Notes under the pieces: model-generated | The model's input: only the letters and a program-made list of their open reading frames with translations | The model's database searches: none | What the model was told of the DNA's origin: nothing | Position numbers and translations under genes: made by a program | Shown: in pieces, positions 52,461-60,913 of the stretch | How positions within the stretch are numbered: position 1 is the first letter of the stretch | Layout of the letters: every line of letters starts with the position of its first letter | Source: a virus | DNA length: 60,913 nucleotides | Reading direction: 5' to 3' (one strand) | Virus record (IMG/VR): IMGVR_UViG_3300024282_000001 | Span: 1-60,913 of that record

Positions 52461-52562
52461 TTTGCTATCCTTAATTTTGTGTACATATCCCGCGATTATA
52501 TCTTTTATAATTAGAATTGTCAACTATTAATTTAACGTCAATGCGACGGTAGAGAGATTACC

Positions 52563-53882
52563 ATGCATTCATCTAAAAGCTTCTGCAATATTTCTGCTTT
52601 TTTATCAAACACCCCTGGAGTTGTATCCGGTTTTGGTGAATTGAGTCAAAACAGCTATACCTTTAGTCGCGAAATTGGAATTCATCAAAAGAATTCTGTT
52701 CCAGGCTTTACCATTCTCAATCTAAAGACTGTAAATGATGCAGGAACTAGAATTGAAATGGATCAAATTCTGATTGATCAAGCAATATTTTTATCTAAAG
52801 CCATATACGATTATATCGGAGGGCTGGTAGGTGAAGTATTTGCTGATCAGGTTTTGCAAAACCTGCAACCTCTTTTGACTGCTCAAGGTATTGATTCAGT
52901 CATAGTTGGTCCTGTTTCTGAAAGAAACGGCAGATGGTTTCCAGACTGGATAAAATGGGTAAGTGATACTTATCCCCATACAAACGATAACACCATTTGG
53001 TTTAGTGATTCGTCTTTAACATCACAGTATTCGGAATACGATATAGTCGTTGTTCCATCTATAACGCCAATTGATAGTTTCTTTTTGGCCTACAGCACTG
53101 TAAACACCAACATTGCTAATCTGGATTTTTCAGACATTCAGACAGCTATTCAAGTTGCTAGAGGCATATATCCATTTACCTACCAAGACACAACGTACTA
53201 TGATTACGTTAATCCTCTTAATGTAAATCAAAAGATACCATGCCCTTGGAGTGTCATTATCTATGGCCCGGCTGGTAATAACATCGATGCAAAGAAAGAA
53301 GCTATTGCTTCATACATCCTAGCTAACTCGACAAGAGATAGAACTGATTGGGTTAAAATCTTCCCCGATATATTCAGACGAACCGAGTTCATCCTTGCTC
53401 CACACTGGCATAAGTACGCCATTCCAAACAGAGCAATAGATGAAGGTGTGTATTCCCCTATAGCTCAAGTTAACCAGATTGGTTCCTTCTTAAAACTGGT
53501 GGTGCCGAGTTATACTCAAACTCATATCGATGATAACAGCTGTGTGTTTGGCCATAGTTTTAACTCGCTGGCAATAAGTTCAATCGGTAGCATTGAAAAT
53601 AGAGATTCTAAATTCAAACTAACTGATTTTTATCCAGACTACATAGACGTACCATCCACCAGTGTTGATTTTAGCAGAATGGATCCTGCTACTCAACAAT
53701 TTAGCACGCATCTTAACACCATGCTTTCAATTGCTGAAGACATGACGCAGTTTAGCGATGTTCCTGCTGGATACACAAAACTCATTAGAGATAATGTCTT
53801 GTTCGTTGTTCGCAATATGAATAACGTACAGTTCTTGGTTGCCTCTAAAGCATCTGTTAATTCTCTGATGGGAATTGTTTAA
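52563..53882 (+). CDS. Virion structural protein, tail or baseplate (439 aa)
   Basis: It has alternating beta and helical segments with a Ser/Asn-rich N terminus (CNISAFLSNTPGVVSGFGEL). A C-terminal domain contains HWHKYAIPNRAIDEGVY and SFNSLAISSIGSIENRDSKF. No enzyme or membrane motif is seen. It is the first of a plus-strand run with the 206-aa and 109-aa genes, 14 and 13 bp apart, and precedes the spike gene on the other strand, so a baseplate role is likely. It has no close named match that I can recall. Confidence 0.65.
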   Translation: MHSSKSFCNISAFLSNTPGVVSGFGELSQNSYTFSREIGIHQKNSVPGFTILNLKTVNDAGTRIEMDQILIDQAIFLSKAIYDYIGGLVGEVFADQVLQNLQPLLTAQGIDSVIVGPVSERNGRWFPDWIKWVSDTYPHTNDNTIWFSDSSLTSQYSEYDIVVVPSITPIDSFFLAYSTVNTNIANLDFSDIQTAIQVARGIYPFTYQDTTYYDYVNPLNVNQKIPCPWSVIIYGPAGNNIDAKKEAIASYILANSTRDRTDWVKIFPDIFRRTEFILAPHWHKYAIPNRAIDEGVYSPIAQVNQIGSFLKLVVPSYTQTHIDDNSCVFGHSFNSLAISSIGSIENRDSKFKLTDFYPDYIDVPSTSVDFSRMDPATQQFSTHLNTMLSIAEDMTQFSDVPAGYTKLIRDNVLFVVRNMNNVQFLVASKASVNSLMGIV

Positions 53883-53896
53883 TTTAGGAGCAATTA

Positions 53897-54517
53897 ATGA
53901 ATTTGATTCCACCAATCGGTGCCACTGGTGTTTATCAGCTATTGGCTCCTTTTAGTTCACAACTTGTAAGTGGTGCAATTTATGAATGCATGGCTGTTAG
54001 AACTCTAACAGACATCATCACTCTTGGATTAGACCCATTTACTGAGTATTACGAACCTAATGGAATATCTGAGACGATTTATAAAAATCATCTGGCAGCA
54101 AAGGGATGCATCGTCTCACTGAGATCTTCTTCTGGCAAGTGGGTTTACGTTCCTTCGCACTATATACAAAGCTATCCTAATATAGGTGGCATTAGATATA
54201 CCGGATTGATATTGTCCGCAAACATAGGTCCTGTACCGGATAGTCTTGCACTGGGTCCTGTTCGTCAGAAAATAACAGACGTTATCAGTGAATATTTGGG
54301 AGTATCCACTTCTGTTAATGTGGTAGCAATAACAGATACAAAACTCATAGCTCAAGACATAGCTACTTCAATAGAAGCAAATAGACAAGCCAACATTGCA
54401 AATGTCAGAACAGACTACTCCAGATACTTAGAAGAGAAAAATAAAGCAGACGCATTACAAGTAAAGTTAACTCAACTTGAAAACTATATAGCTGCTAACA
54501 TCCCACCTACACCTTGA
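53897..54517 (+). CDS. Virion structural protein with C-terminal helix (206 aa)
   Basis: The N-terminal 135 residues are beta-rich (SGKWVYVPSHYIQSYPN). They are followed by a predicted long helix or coiled coil (TDYSRYLEEKNKADALQVKLTQLENYI shown here by its ends, TDYSRY and LENYI) and a Pro-rich end. A globular start and helical tail fit a tail or baseplate attachment protein. The gene shares an operon with the 439-aa gene (ribosome-binding AGGAG at 53886). Function is not known. Confidence 0.6.
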   Translation: MNLIPPIGATGVYQLLAPFSSQLVSGAIYECMAVRTLTDIITLGLDPFTEYYEPNGISETIYKNHLAAKGCIVSLRSSSGKWVYVPSHYIQSYPNIGGIRYTGLILSANIGPVPDSLALGPVRQKITDVISEYLGVSTSVNVVAITDTKLIAQDIATSIEANRQANIANVRTDYSRYLEEKNKADALQVKLTQLENYIAANIPPTP

Positions 54518-54530
54518 ATATACGATAATC

Positions 54531-54860
54531 ATGAGTAGTACTAATAAAGATAAATGGAAACATTTGATTTTCGTATCGGATGAAAAGGCAAGTGTTAGAT
54601 ATGTGGCGGATATAGTTAAGAATATCAACTCACAGTTAACTCGTGGAATGTTTAAAGAGTTATCGGATGAAATGATTGAAGTCTCTAAACTTAATCTTCG
54701 TGAAGTCTCGGTACCATGTATTGTTGCAGTTCTAAGATCGACATATGCTTTTAGATCAAAGATACCTGGTTGGTTTGATTTAATATTGAGTGTTGAAGAT
54801 AGTTTCTTAGAATCAAATAAGAATCCGGACAAATTGTTGCGAGGATTACTTAACCCATAA
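54531..54860 (+). CDS. Unknown small protein (109 aa)
   Basis: This is a helical protein with a Lys-rich start (MSSTNKDKWKHLIFVSDEK) and few charged clusters later. It has no membrane segment or motif. It is the last of the plus-strand run that holds two putative structural genes and is followed by a palindromic terminator. Confidence 0.55.
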   Translation: MSSTNKDKWKHLIFVSDEKASVRYVADIVKNINSQLTRGMFKELSDEMIEVSKLNLREVSVPCIVAVLRSTYAFRSKIPGWFDLILSVEDSFLESNKNPDKLLRGLLNP

Positions 54861-54892
54861 GGCATAAAGAGGGGAATTCCCCTCTTTATGCC
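54861..54892. terminator. 32-bp perfect palindrome, copy of the main family
   Basis: Identical to the copies at 40070 and 58455. It separates a plus-strand stop from a minus-strand stop one base away. Confidence 0.88.
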
Positions 54893-54893
54893 G

Positions 54894-55892
54894 TTACACA
54901 TTAGGTGCCTCAATATTCGAGCTAGATATCAATTTACCAACAGTGGCAGTACCTGCCACTTGAAGAGTCCCATCAATATCAATCTCATCCGCATCGATTT
55001 GACTACCACTAATCGGACCTCTTCCAGATCCACCTGAAGATATAGACCTGAGTCCAGAAGTAGTTGTAAGTAAATCCACTTTTAGATTTTGATTAATTGT
55101 GCAATTACCAGTAGTTGTTGTTTCCGGTACAGTATTCAAGGTTGTATCTGCCTTTGTGGTTATGTCGGTGGTTATGACATTAACACTATTGCCGGCTATG
55201 ATGTCTATTTTATTTCCAGCCTTTATTTCGATGTTATTGGGAGCGTAAACTCTTATATCTTTACGATCTATATCGACATGCGATTCGTCCGCATTCTTAA
55301 GTTCAATTCTAACGTTGGTAGAATCCAAGCTGATAAAATTACCTATGTCATCTTGGAATATGAAATTACCATCTTTGGTATTTATCTGAAACGTATATGC
55401 GAATGGTTCACCGTCAGATTTCGAGGTATAAAGAGTTATAAGTTTTTTGTGCGTAGATATTTCAAAGAAGTAAGTATTACTTGCTGTACCTGTTTCGGAT
55501 TCTTTTTGAGTATTGCTGAAAGCAAATATAACCGTCTCTAATTTACGAAGTTTCATGTCGTATTCTAGAGTGGTCCAATAATACCTATCTGTTTCACCAT
55601 AGCGATAGATTACAACCTTTTCACCACGTCTTACATCCGGCGGGGTAACTCTATTGCTAATTCCAACAGGCAACCACGTCGCTCTAATTGAGGCAGTCAC
55701 ATCTATGCTGGTGGCGTATGTTGAACCATCTTTAGATTTACCACCCGTCTCCAATATGGAAACATTATCAGATATCTCACCATCTAAGAATGGAAGGTCT
55801 TCAATCGGTGTTACTTCTATGTCTTTACTGGTAAGTGGTTTATTAGCAGCAACTATGCCTAAACCGTATATGTGTAATTTGGTTATTTCCAT
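54894..55892 (-). CDS. Baseplate spike, gp5/gpV-like beta-helix (332 aa)
   Basis: The N-terminal 180 residues are a beta domain with an OB-like start (VRRGEKVVIYRYGETDRYYW). From about 190 the chain has short repeats typical of a trimeric beta-helix (VRIELKN, IRVYAPNNIEIKAGNKIDI, SVNVITTDITTKADT). This is the usual needle of contractile tails. The last part is Gly/Ser-rich (ISSGGSGRGPISGSQ). No lysozyme motif is present. It would form the central spike that pierces the outer membrane. Domain calls are by eye, but the beta-helix signature is strong. Confidence 0.8.
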   Translation of the reverse strand: MEITKLHIYGLGIVAANKPLTSKDIEVTPIEDLPFLDGEISDNVSILETGGKSKDGSTYATSIDVTASIRATWLPVGISNRVTPPDVRRGEKVVIYRYGETDRYYWTTLEYDMKLRKLETVIFAFSNTQKESETGTASNTYFFEISTHKKLITLYTSKSDGEPFAYTFQINTKDGNFIFQDDIGNFISLDSTNVRIELKNADESHVDIDRKDIRVYAPNNIEIKAGNKIDIIAGNSVNVITTDITTKADTTLNTVPETTTTGNCTINQNLKVDLLTTTSGLRSISSGGSGRGPISGSQIDADEIDIDGTLQVAGTATVGKLISSSNIEAPNV

Positions 55893-55922
55893 TTTAAACC
55901 TTGTATTTTTTCATAGGGAAAA

Positions 55923-55938
55923 CTTATCATCTGATAAG
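55923..55938. promoter_or_regulatory. Inverted repeat before the SbcC-like gene
   Basis: CTTATCA and TGATAAG are separated by two bases, in the 70-bp gap between divergent genes. It could be an operator or an mRNA hairpin 23 bp before the ATG. Confidence 0.4.
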
Positions 55939-55961
55939 GTTAGTTTGGAAGAAATATACTC

Positions 55962-58451
55962 ATGAAACTAAACTACATAGAGCTATTCAAATACAAAAGA
56001 ATGGCTTTGAATAACATTACGTTGATTCGCATAACTCCAGAAACAAAGGTACAAACAATTCTGGGAACAAACGGAAGCGGTAAATCTTCTCTGCTATCAG
56101 AGATGACTCCTCTTCCTTCTAGTAAAGATAATTTTCATAAAGACGGATACAAGAAAATTAGCTATACCCATAACGGTAAAGAATATTTTCTATCCAGCGT
56201 ATTTCATCCTGCTCAAAGACATTCTTTTAAAATCGGACAAGACGGTGAAGAACTTAATCCAGGTGGAACCGTTACTGTTCAGAAAGAATTGGTATTTCAA
56301 CACTTCGGCATCAAGCAGCATCATCACGACTTGATAACGGGTGTTGAAAAATTCACAACCATGTCTCCGATTAGAAGAAGAGAATGGTTGACTGAGCTTT
56401 GTGATGAAAATTACGATTATGCTCTACTTGTCTATTCAAGAGCAAGAGAAAAACAAAGAGATATATCTGGAGCTTTAAAGCTTGCTAAGAAAAGACTCGT
56501 GTCTGAGCAAACTAAACTAATCCACGAAGAAGACATCAAACGTCTTAAAGATCAGATATCTGCTCTTGCACTGGACATTGATAAAATTTATCAAATAAGG
56601 AACGATAATCCTAAAACAGTACAGGATGTTCTTGATGATAAACAATCTATCGAAAATCTTATACAATCGTATTCAAAAGAAGCTTTTAAGATTCTCGCCG
56701 TTATCGGCAAGAAAGCAAACTTCATATCTTCCGAATACGATGAGTGTATAACGATTAAGAGAGAAGAAATTGCTCAGATTCAAACTAAGATCACTATAAG
56801 TAATCAAGAGTATCAAGATCTTAGCGAATACATGGCGCAGTTCAAGACGGAGGGTGGTTCTGATGGATCTGATCTAGATGAAAATATGAGAAGGCATCTA
56901 GAACGCCGTAAAACACTCTCTAGCGCGATTAAAACACAAGTTCCAATACTCGATGCCAATACTGCAATTTTTGCTTTAGAGAGCATTTATGAAGATTTGA
57001 TGAGTATCTTAGTTAATCTTCCGATAAACGAAGAGGATTACTATACTCAATCAAAAATAGATTCTTATAAACAATCTATAAATTCTGACAAAGAAAAACT
57101 ATTCGACTATGAGAATAGAATAAATCGTCTTGCTCATGAAAAAGAACACTATGACGCTTTAGAAAATAGCGATAGTGTTGATTGTCCTAAATGCAGTCAT
57201 AAATGGGTAGTCGGATACAGTAAGAAGAAACATGATGAATTAAAAAACATCATAATTAAAGGAACTGAAGCAATCCAGGCTCTTAAGAAAAGAATCGAAG
57301 AGAATAATCAAAAATTACAAGAGCAAGAAGATTACTTCGATAATTTCTCCAAGGTTTTTAATTCTTTCAGGTCTGCTCCTGTTTTGAAACCACTATGGGA
57401 AGAGCTAATAAATTCAGACATCTTAAAGAAATCACCGTTCAACGCTATTCGAATGATTGAGCTTTATAAATCAGACGTTAGTAGAACTGTAGAGATTGAA
57501 ACAATCAATAAGGATGTTGAGCGATTAGGTCATCTTATTGAAATTAGGAATAAGGCCAATTCAGAAGACTCCATTAAGGCTAAGACTAGAATTGATCATG
57601 TTGAGAAATATCTAGGTGAATTAAACAGACAACTTCATAAGGCAAAGAATGAACTGAGTGAATTGATTGATTACCGAAACGGCATTGTCGAATTAGAAAA
57701 AATTCAAGATCAATTATTGAAACTCTCTAAAGAACATTCTAATAGCTCGCTCGAAGCTCTGGAAGTTTTGAGAAACGAAATAGCTACAGAGTGCCTTAAG
57801 AAATTACAAATTGAACTAGCTCAGAAGAATGCGATTTTGACTGACGCAATGATGCAAAATAACATCATTGCTGACATAGAACGAAACATCAAGTTTTATG
57901 AAGAGCAACTAAGTATCGCGGATGCTGTCGTTGAGGCACTGTCTCCAACCGAAGGATTGATAGCGGAAGGATTATTGGGGTTTATAAAGTCTTATGTTTC
58001 TAAAATGAACATTTTGATATCCAGAATATGGACTTACAGAATGGAAGTTCAAGATTGTAAAGACGCTGATTCTGAATCTGCCGAACTAGACTACAAATTT
58101 CCAGTAATCATTCAATCGGATGATAATAGGATTCCGGATGTATCTAAATGCAGTACCGGTCAAAGAGAAATCATCGATCTTTCATTTAAGATTGTTGCGA
58201 TGAATTATCTTGGTATGTCTAATTTTCCTTTGGTTTTAGATGAGTTGGGTTCAGCAATGGATCCAGAACATCGCTTCCAAGTCGTGCATCTTATAAACTT
58301 CCTGATTGAACAGTGTTCTTTTAGCCAGTTGTTTATTGTAAGTCACGATTATGCTCAGTATGGATCTTTGGGCAATATGCAAACTTGTGTTATCTGTCCA
58401 AACAACATCGTTGTGCCTGATAAATATAACGAACACGTTGTTATTAGCTGA
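55962..58451 (+). CDS. Rad50/SbcC/T4 gp46-type ATPase (829 aa)
   Basis: Walker A is GTNGSGKSS (residues 35-43), the ABC signature is STGQREIIDLS (about 731), Walker B is LVLDELGSAMD (D760, E761), and the H-loop is FIVSHD. Between them is a long coiled coil (about 170-670) broken by a Cys pair, CPKC (408-411), the zinc hook of SbcC and Rad50. It should process DNA ends for recombination-dependent replication. No gp47/SbcD-type nuclease partner lies in this window, so it may be elsewhere. The gene is alone on its strand, divergent from the spike gene. Confidence 0.9.
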   Translation: MKLNYIELFKYKRMALNNITLIRITPETKVQTILGTNGSGKSSLLSEMTPLPSSKDNFHKDGYKKISYTHNGKEYFLSSVFHPAQRHSFKIGQDGEELNPGGTVTVQKELVFQHFGIKQHHHDLITGVEKFTTMSPIRRREWLTELCDENYDYALLVYSRAREKQRDISGALKLAKKRLVSEQTKLIHEEDIKRLKDQISALALDIDKIYQIRNDNPKTVQDVLDDKQSIENLIQSYSKEAFKILAVIGKKANFISSEYDECITIKREEIAQIQTKITISNQEYQDLSEYMAQFKTEGGSDGSDLDENMRRHLERRKTLSSAIKTQVPILDANTAIFALESIYEDLMSILVNLPINEEDYYTQSKIDSYKQSINSDKEKLFDYENRINRLAHEKEHYDALENSDSVDCPKCSHKWVVGYSKKKHDELKNIIIKGTEAIQALKKRIEENNQKLQEQEDYFDNFSKVFNSFRSAPVLKPLWEELINSDILKKSPFNAIRMIELYKSDVSRTVEIETINKDVERLGHLIEIRNKANSEDSIKAKTRIDHVEKYLGELNRQLHKAKNELSELIDYRNGIVELEKIQDQLLKLSKEHSNSSLEALEVLRNEIATECLKKLQIELAQKNAILTDAMMQNNIIADIERNIKFYEEQLSIADAVVEALSPTEGLIAEGLLGFIKSYVSKMNILISRIWTYRMEVQDCKDADSESAELDYKFPVIIQSDDNRIPDVSKCSTGQREIIDLSFKIVAMNYLGMSNFPLVLDELGSAMDPEHRFQVVHLINFLIEQCSFSQLFIVSHDYAQYGSLGNMQTCVICPNNIVVPDKYNEHVVIS

Positions 58452-58452
58452 T

Positions 58453-58488
58453 ACGGCATAAAGAGGGGAATTCCCCTCTTTATGCCGT
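58453..58488. terminator. 36-bp perfect palindrome of the main family
   Basis: The 32-bp core (GGCATAAAGAGGGG-AATT-complement) is extended by AC and GT. It directly touches the stop of the minus-strand 182-aa gene and follows the SbcC-like stop by 1 bp. Confidence 0.88.
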
Positions 58489-59036
58489 TATATGACTTGA
58501 TTAAATCCGTCTAACTGAGTGTTAGTTAAAAGATTCAATCTGTTTGCATAAGTTATGGTAACAGGAACAGCTACAGAGTCTATCCAGATTAAAGATTCTG
58601 GATCGGCTTCTAAGAGTAGTGATGTGGTCGTCAGAGAATTCAGTGCGGTGTTCTTAATGTCTTCTGCTGCCAGAGGATAACTTAAACTCAAATTAATCTG
58701 ATTAAGTATTTCATGAATTGTGAAATCACCATCATTGTCGACGTATATGGTCAAAGGAGTAGTTACTCCTTGAAAATGAGTCTTTAACTCTCTGCGACGA
58801 TACATCAGTGCGTTACTTAGTTTTTGATAGTAACGATCATCGTAGTCTGTATCTGTGTCGAATTTAATCAGCGTATTTGGGTCATCCAGTATTTCTGGAC
58901 GAGTGTCTAGTCGCTGAGGGCTACTGTATCTTACTTTAGATAAAGGTATTCTTATTCCTTCTGATTCGAATATCAAATCAGTTAGAAGTTCTAATCTACT
59001 TTTACCAAGGTCTTCATTGTCAATAACGACTGTCAT
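58488..59036 (-). CDS. Virion structural protein, tail type (182 aa)
   Basis: It has mixed alpha/beta structure with a YVDNDGDFTIHEILNQINLS segment. This segment (small strand, turn, helix) is like those in T4-type baseplate and neck proteins. The C-terminal beta-rich end (SLIWIDSVAVPVTITYANRL) could be a subunit contact. It is one base from the 418-aa gene, so the two are co-translated. No family is recognised with certainty. Confidence 0.6.
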   Translation of the reverse strand: MTVVIDNEDLGKSRLELLTDLIFESEGIRIPLSKVRYSSPQRLDTRPEILDDPNTLIKFDTDTDYDDRYYQKLSNALMYRRRELKTHFQGVTTPLTIYVDNDGDFTIHEILNQINLSLSYPLAAEDIKNTALNSLTTTSLLLEADPESLIWIDSVAVPVTITYANRLNLLTNTQLDGFNQVI

Positions 59037-59037
59037 A

Positions 59038-60294
59038 TTAGTTTCCAGTTAAGGTTCTTAAAGACAAACCAATTTTCAAATAATGTCCTCGTCCGTACTC
59101 ATATGGATCTTTCGGATCTTTTACATTATTGATATTATTTAAATTGGATGTATCAAATGTTTGGAACATGTAATTATCCATTTGATCGTTGACAACATTC
59201 AATGACCAAAATGGTTTTTCTTCAGTTACCCAATATTCACTAACTCTACCATAGCCAGTAAACAATGGATAAACCGGTTTGTTGTAAGATATAAATGTTC
59301 CAGGAATTTTACTAGTAGGTAATTCTTCCCTTTCGACAAATATATCTAAAGAATTTATGGCCACTAAAAATGATTGAGATAAAGTGGCGTATTTTCTCAA
59401 CACAACATCGCTGGTCAATTGAGGATAATTAACAAGATCTGGATTATTTTCATCAAGATCAAGACCTAGTGACGATAAGTCTATATATTTCTTAGATTCA
59501 AAATATCGTTCCAGAATCGGATAATTCTGGAATTCAATAGCCACTATTGAATCTGATATTCTGTAGAATGTTTTTCTATCTAGAATATGCAAATAACCAC
59601 CCAACACTATTCCCAGCGTCTTACCGTTTAGATTTAAACCTGTGTCAATATACATCACTTTACTTAAAGGGACGTCGGGATATCTTCTATGAATCATTGA
59701 GTCCGTTATAGGAATCAAATCTAATTCAGCAACATTGTTAAAACTATGTATGCCGACATTTGTTTGACCGCACAATCTTCTACTCTTTGCGCCATCTACA
59801 ACTAATAACTTACTGCCGTCGGTATCTGTCAAATGAAACATTCCATTAACGGATACCAAGCAACGTGACTGCATCCTATGGTAGTCTGTATCTTGTTTAG
59901 TTAGCGCTAACCAATCTCTATCAGGATAAGGGGTTGGTGAGTTAAGTATACCGTTTTGGTCAACTGGTGTTATTTTGTAACCAGATCTAACAGCATCTCT
60001 ATATTTAACATATTTGTTTTCTATGGTGTACTTGCCTTGAACAGTGGGTAATGTTGTGTTTCCATTACTAACTAAAAACTGACTCAAAGTGTCATTCAGC
60101 ACACTGGCTCTTGCTTTTATTTTTTCAAGATCAAGAGTTAAAAAAACATTTTGATTGAAAGTAGATTTTAGAGTCAAGTATACCGACTCGTAAGTCGAAT
60201 ATATTGAAACCATAGGAACATTAGAGATTTGTATTTCCTGCCATCTCTTAACGCCAACTTTCGGTAAACCTATGGCAGATATTAATTCGTACAT
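59038..60294 (-). CDS. Virion structural protein, tail or fibre type (418 aa)
   Basis: A mostly beta protein (NMPMVSIYSTYESVYL-type strands, RKYATLSQSFLVAINSLDIF) with a conserved-looking MFHLTDTDGSKLLVVDGAKS stretch. It has no membrane segment or enzyme motif. It is the first of a two-gene minus-strand unit with the 182-aa gene, upstream of a divergent putative structural gene. A baseplate or fibre role is inferred from composition and setting. Confidence 0.6.
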   Translation of the reverse strand: MYELISAIGLPKVGVKRWQEIQISNVPMVSIYSTYESVYLTLKSTFNQNVFLTLDLEKIKARASVLNDTLSQFLVSNGNTTLPTVQGKYTIENKYVKYRDAVRSGYKITPVDQNGILNSPTPYPDRDWLALTKQDTDYHRMQSRCLVSVNGMFHLTDTDGSKLLVVDGAKSRRLCGQTNVGIHSFNNVAELDLIPITDSMIHRRYPDVPLSKVMYIDTGLNLNGKTLGIVLGGYLHILDRKTFYRISDSIVAIEFQNYPILERYFESKKYIDLSSLGLDLDENNPDLVNYPQLTSDVVLRKYATLSQSFLVAINSLDIFVEREELPTSKIPGTFISYNKPVYPLFTGYGRVSEYWVTEEKPFWSLNVVNDQMDNYMFQTFDTSNLNNINNVKDPKDPYEYGRGHYLKIGLSLRTLTGN

Positions 60295-60353
60295 GTTTTA
60301 CCTTTTTAATAAAATTGCGGGCTTAACGCTTCAAATAATGTGATCTATCAACA

Positions 60354-60372
60354 AGCAATTTCATCGATTGCT
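60354..60372. promoter_or_regulatory. Inverted repeat in divergent promoter region
   Basis: AGCAAT and ATTGCT are separated by 7 nt, between divergent structural genes starting at 60294 and 60393. It is short, so chance is possible. Confidence 0.3.
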
Positions 60373-60392
60373 AACTATAACGGCATTCAAAA

Positions 60393-60913
60393 ATGAGCAC
60401 TACATACGATTTTGATCCGACAGGAACTAACCTGGCAAACAGAGTGGTCGGTGAACAACACGTCGTCAACTCTTTAGACTTCAGAGAATACAATTTTGTA
60501 ATACCTAAACTGGCTCCCTTCTTTGGAGAAAACGCAGTCATCAGCTTTACTGATGTCAACGGCGTTACCAGAGTATTAGCCGAAGGTGTCGACTTTGTAT
60601 TCTCGCATCAATTCATTCAAGCTTCTAAAGCCACTGCCAAACCAGTCTTTGGATCTATAACTTTTTTGAACAATGCAACAACTGGTGTTGTTAATGTTAC
60701 CTACAATACAATTGGTGGTATTTGGACAATCAGTGAAACCGAAATAGCAACAATCATTGCTGAGGCTCTTTATAATCCAAGAGTGACCAGTTGGGAACAA
60801 GTTGTTGAATTACCAATCATGTTCCCAGTGATTGATCATGAATGGAATACAACCGATCTAATTGGTGCTTCGGATGTGGTCGCTTCTATAGAGGCCGTCA
60901 GAGATGCAGTTCT
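60393..60913 (+). CDS. Virion structural protein, 3' end cut by the window (at least 173 aa)
   Basis: The frame starts at an ATG (MSTTYDFDPTGTNLANRV) and stays open to the window edge. The visible part is beta-rich with a long turn (ENAVISFTDVNGVTRVLAEG) and a hydrophobic core (VFSHQFIQASKATAKPVFGS). This is the look of tail fibre or baseplate adaptor domains in which a declared quantity is followed by a boundary. It probably continues well beyond. No named family can be assigned from this fragment. Confidence 0.65.
   Translation, partial: MSTTYDFDPTGTNLANRVVGEQHVVNSLDFREYNFVIPKLAPFFGENAVISFTDVNGVTRVLAEGVDFVFSHQFIQASKATAKPVFGSITFLNNATTGVVNVTYNTIGGIWTISETEIATIIAEALYNPRVTSWEQVVELPIMFPVIDHEWNTTDLIGASDVVASIEAVRDAV

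Overview
This window is part of the genome of a very large lytic, contractile-tailed phage of the phiKZ type, infecting a Gram-negative host that I cannot name. The evidence is a multisubunit RNA polymerase in pieces (beta split over two genes, plus the N-terminal half of beta-prime), a 694-residue tail sheath, a divergent large terminase, a 2119-residue virion protein carrying a lytic transglycosylase, a prohead protease with a set of likely substrates, and a UvsX-type recombinase. The DNA is AT-rich, genes lie on both strands in short blocks, and almost every block ends in a strong palindromic hairpin. I see no integrase, tRNA, insertion sequence or CRISPR array. Names with phiKZ numbers rest on remembered gene order and visible motifs, not on a search.

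Layout. 0-4.6 kb: a possible virion protein, a protein with an acidic tail, a possible head protein, a run of seven hairpins without a gene (2546-2874), and two unknowns. 4.6-17.9 kb: packaging and tail module (TerL, three gp26-28-like structural proteins, a structured leader RNA candidate, sheath, tube, and a duplicated inner-head protein). 17.9-25.7 kb: small unknowns, a GC-rich and probably highly expressed protein, a ParB-fold protein with an Arg/Gly/Ser/Tyr-rich disordered tail, two paralogous inner-head proteins, the prohead protease and two conserved unknowns. 25.7-41.3 kb: virion RNA polymerase beta (main part) and beta-prime (N part), the tape-measure-like lytic transglycosylase, and two virion proteins.

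41.2-52.6 kb: accessory and replication genes. These include a small membrane protein, a PGDYG-like protein, a NADAR-like protein, the separate C-terminal piece of RNA polymerase beta, a SLOG/DUF2493 protein, UvsX, another inner-head protein, an RNase H fusion and a probable lysis pair (membrane protein plus lipoprotein). 52.6-60.9 kb: baseplate and tail proteins including a beta-helical spike, a Rad50/SbcC/gp46-type ATPase, and a structural gene cut by the window end.

How they work together: the protease (22493-23269) probably matures five proteins that carry S/A/G-x-E sites near their N termini, four of which also start MK(K)H(I/L). The polymerase pieces would be packaged and injected to start early transcription. 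UvsX, the SbcC-like ATPase and RNase H serve replication and recombination. The NADAR and SLOG genes, about 4 kb apart, suggest handling of ADP-ribose or NAD-derived signals used by host defences. The less familiar items are the ParB-RGG protein with a possible start-codon switch, the hairpin array, the sheath leader RNA, and the family of near-identical palindromic terminators ending in TATG.
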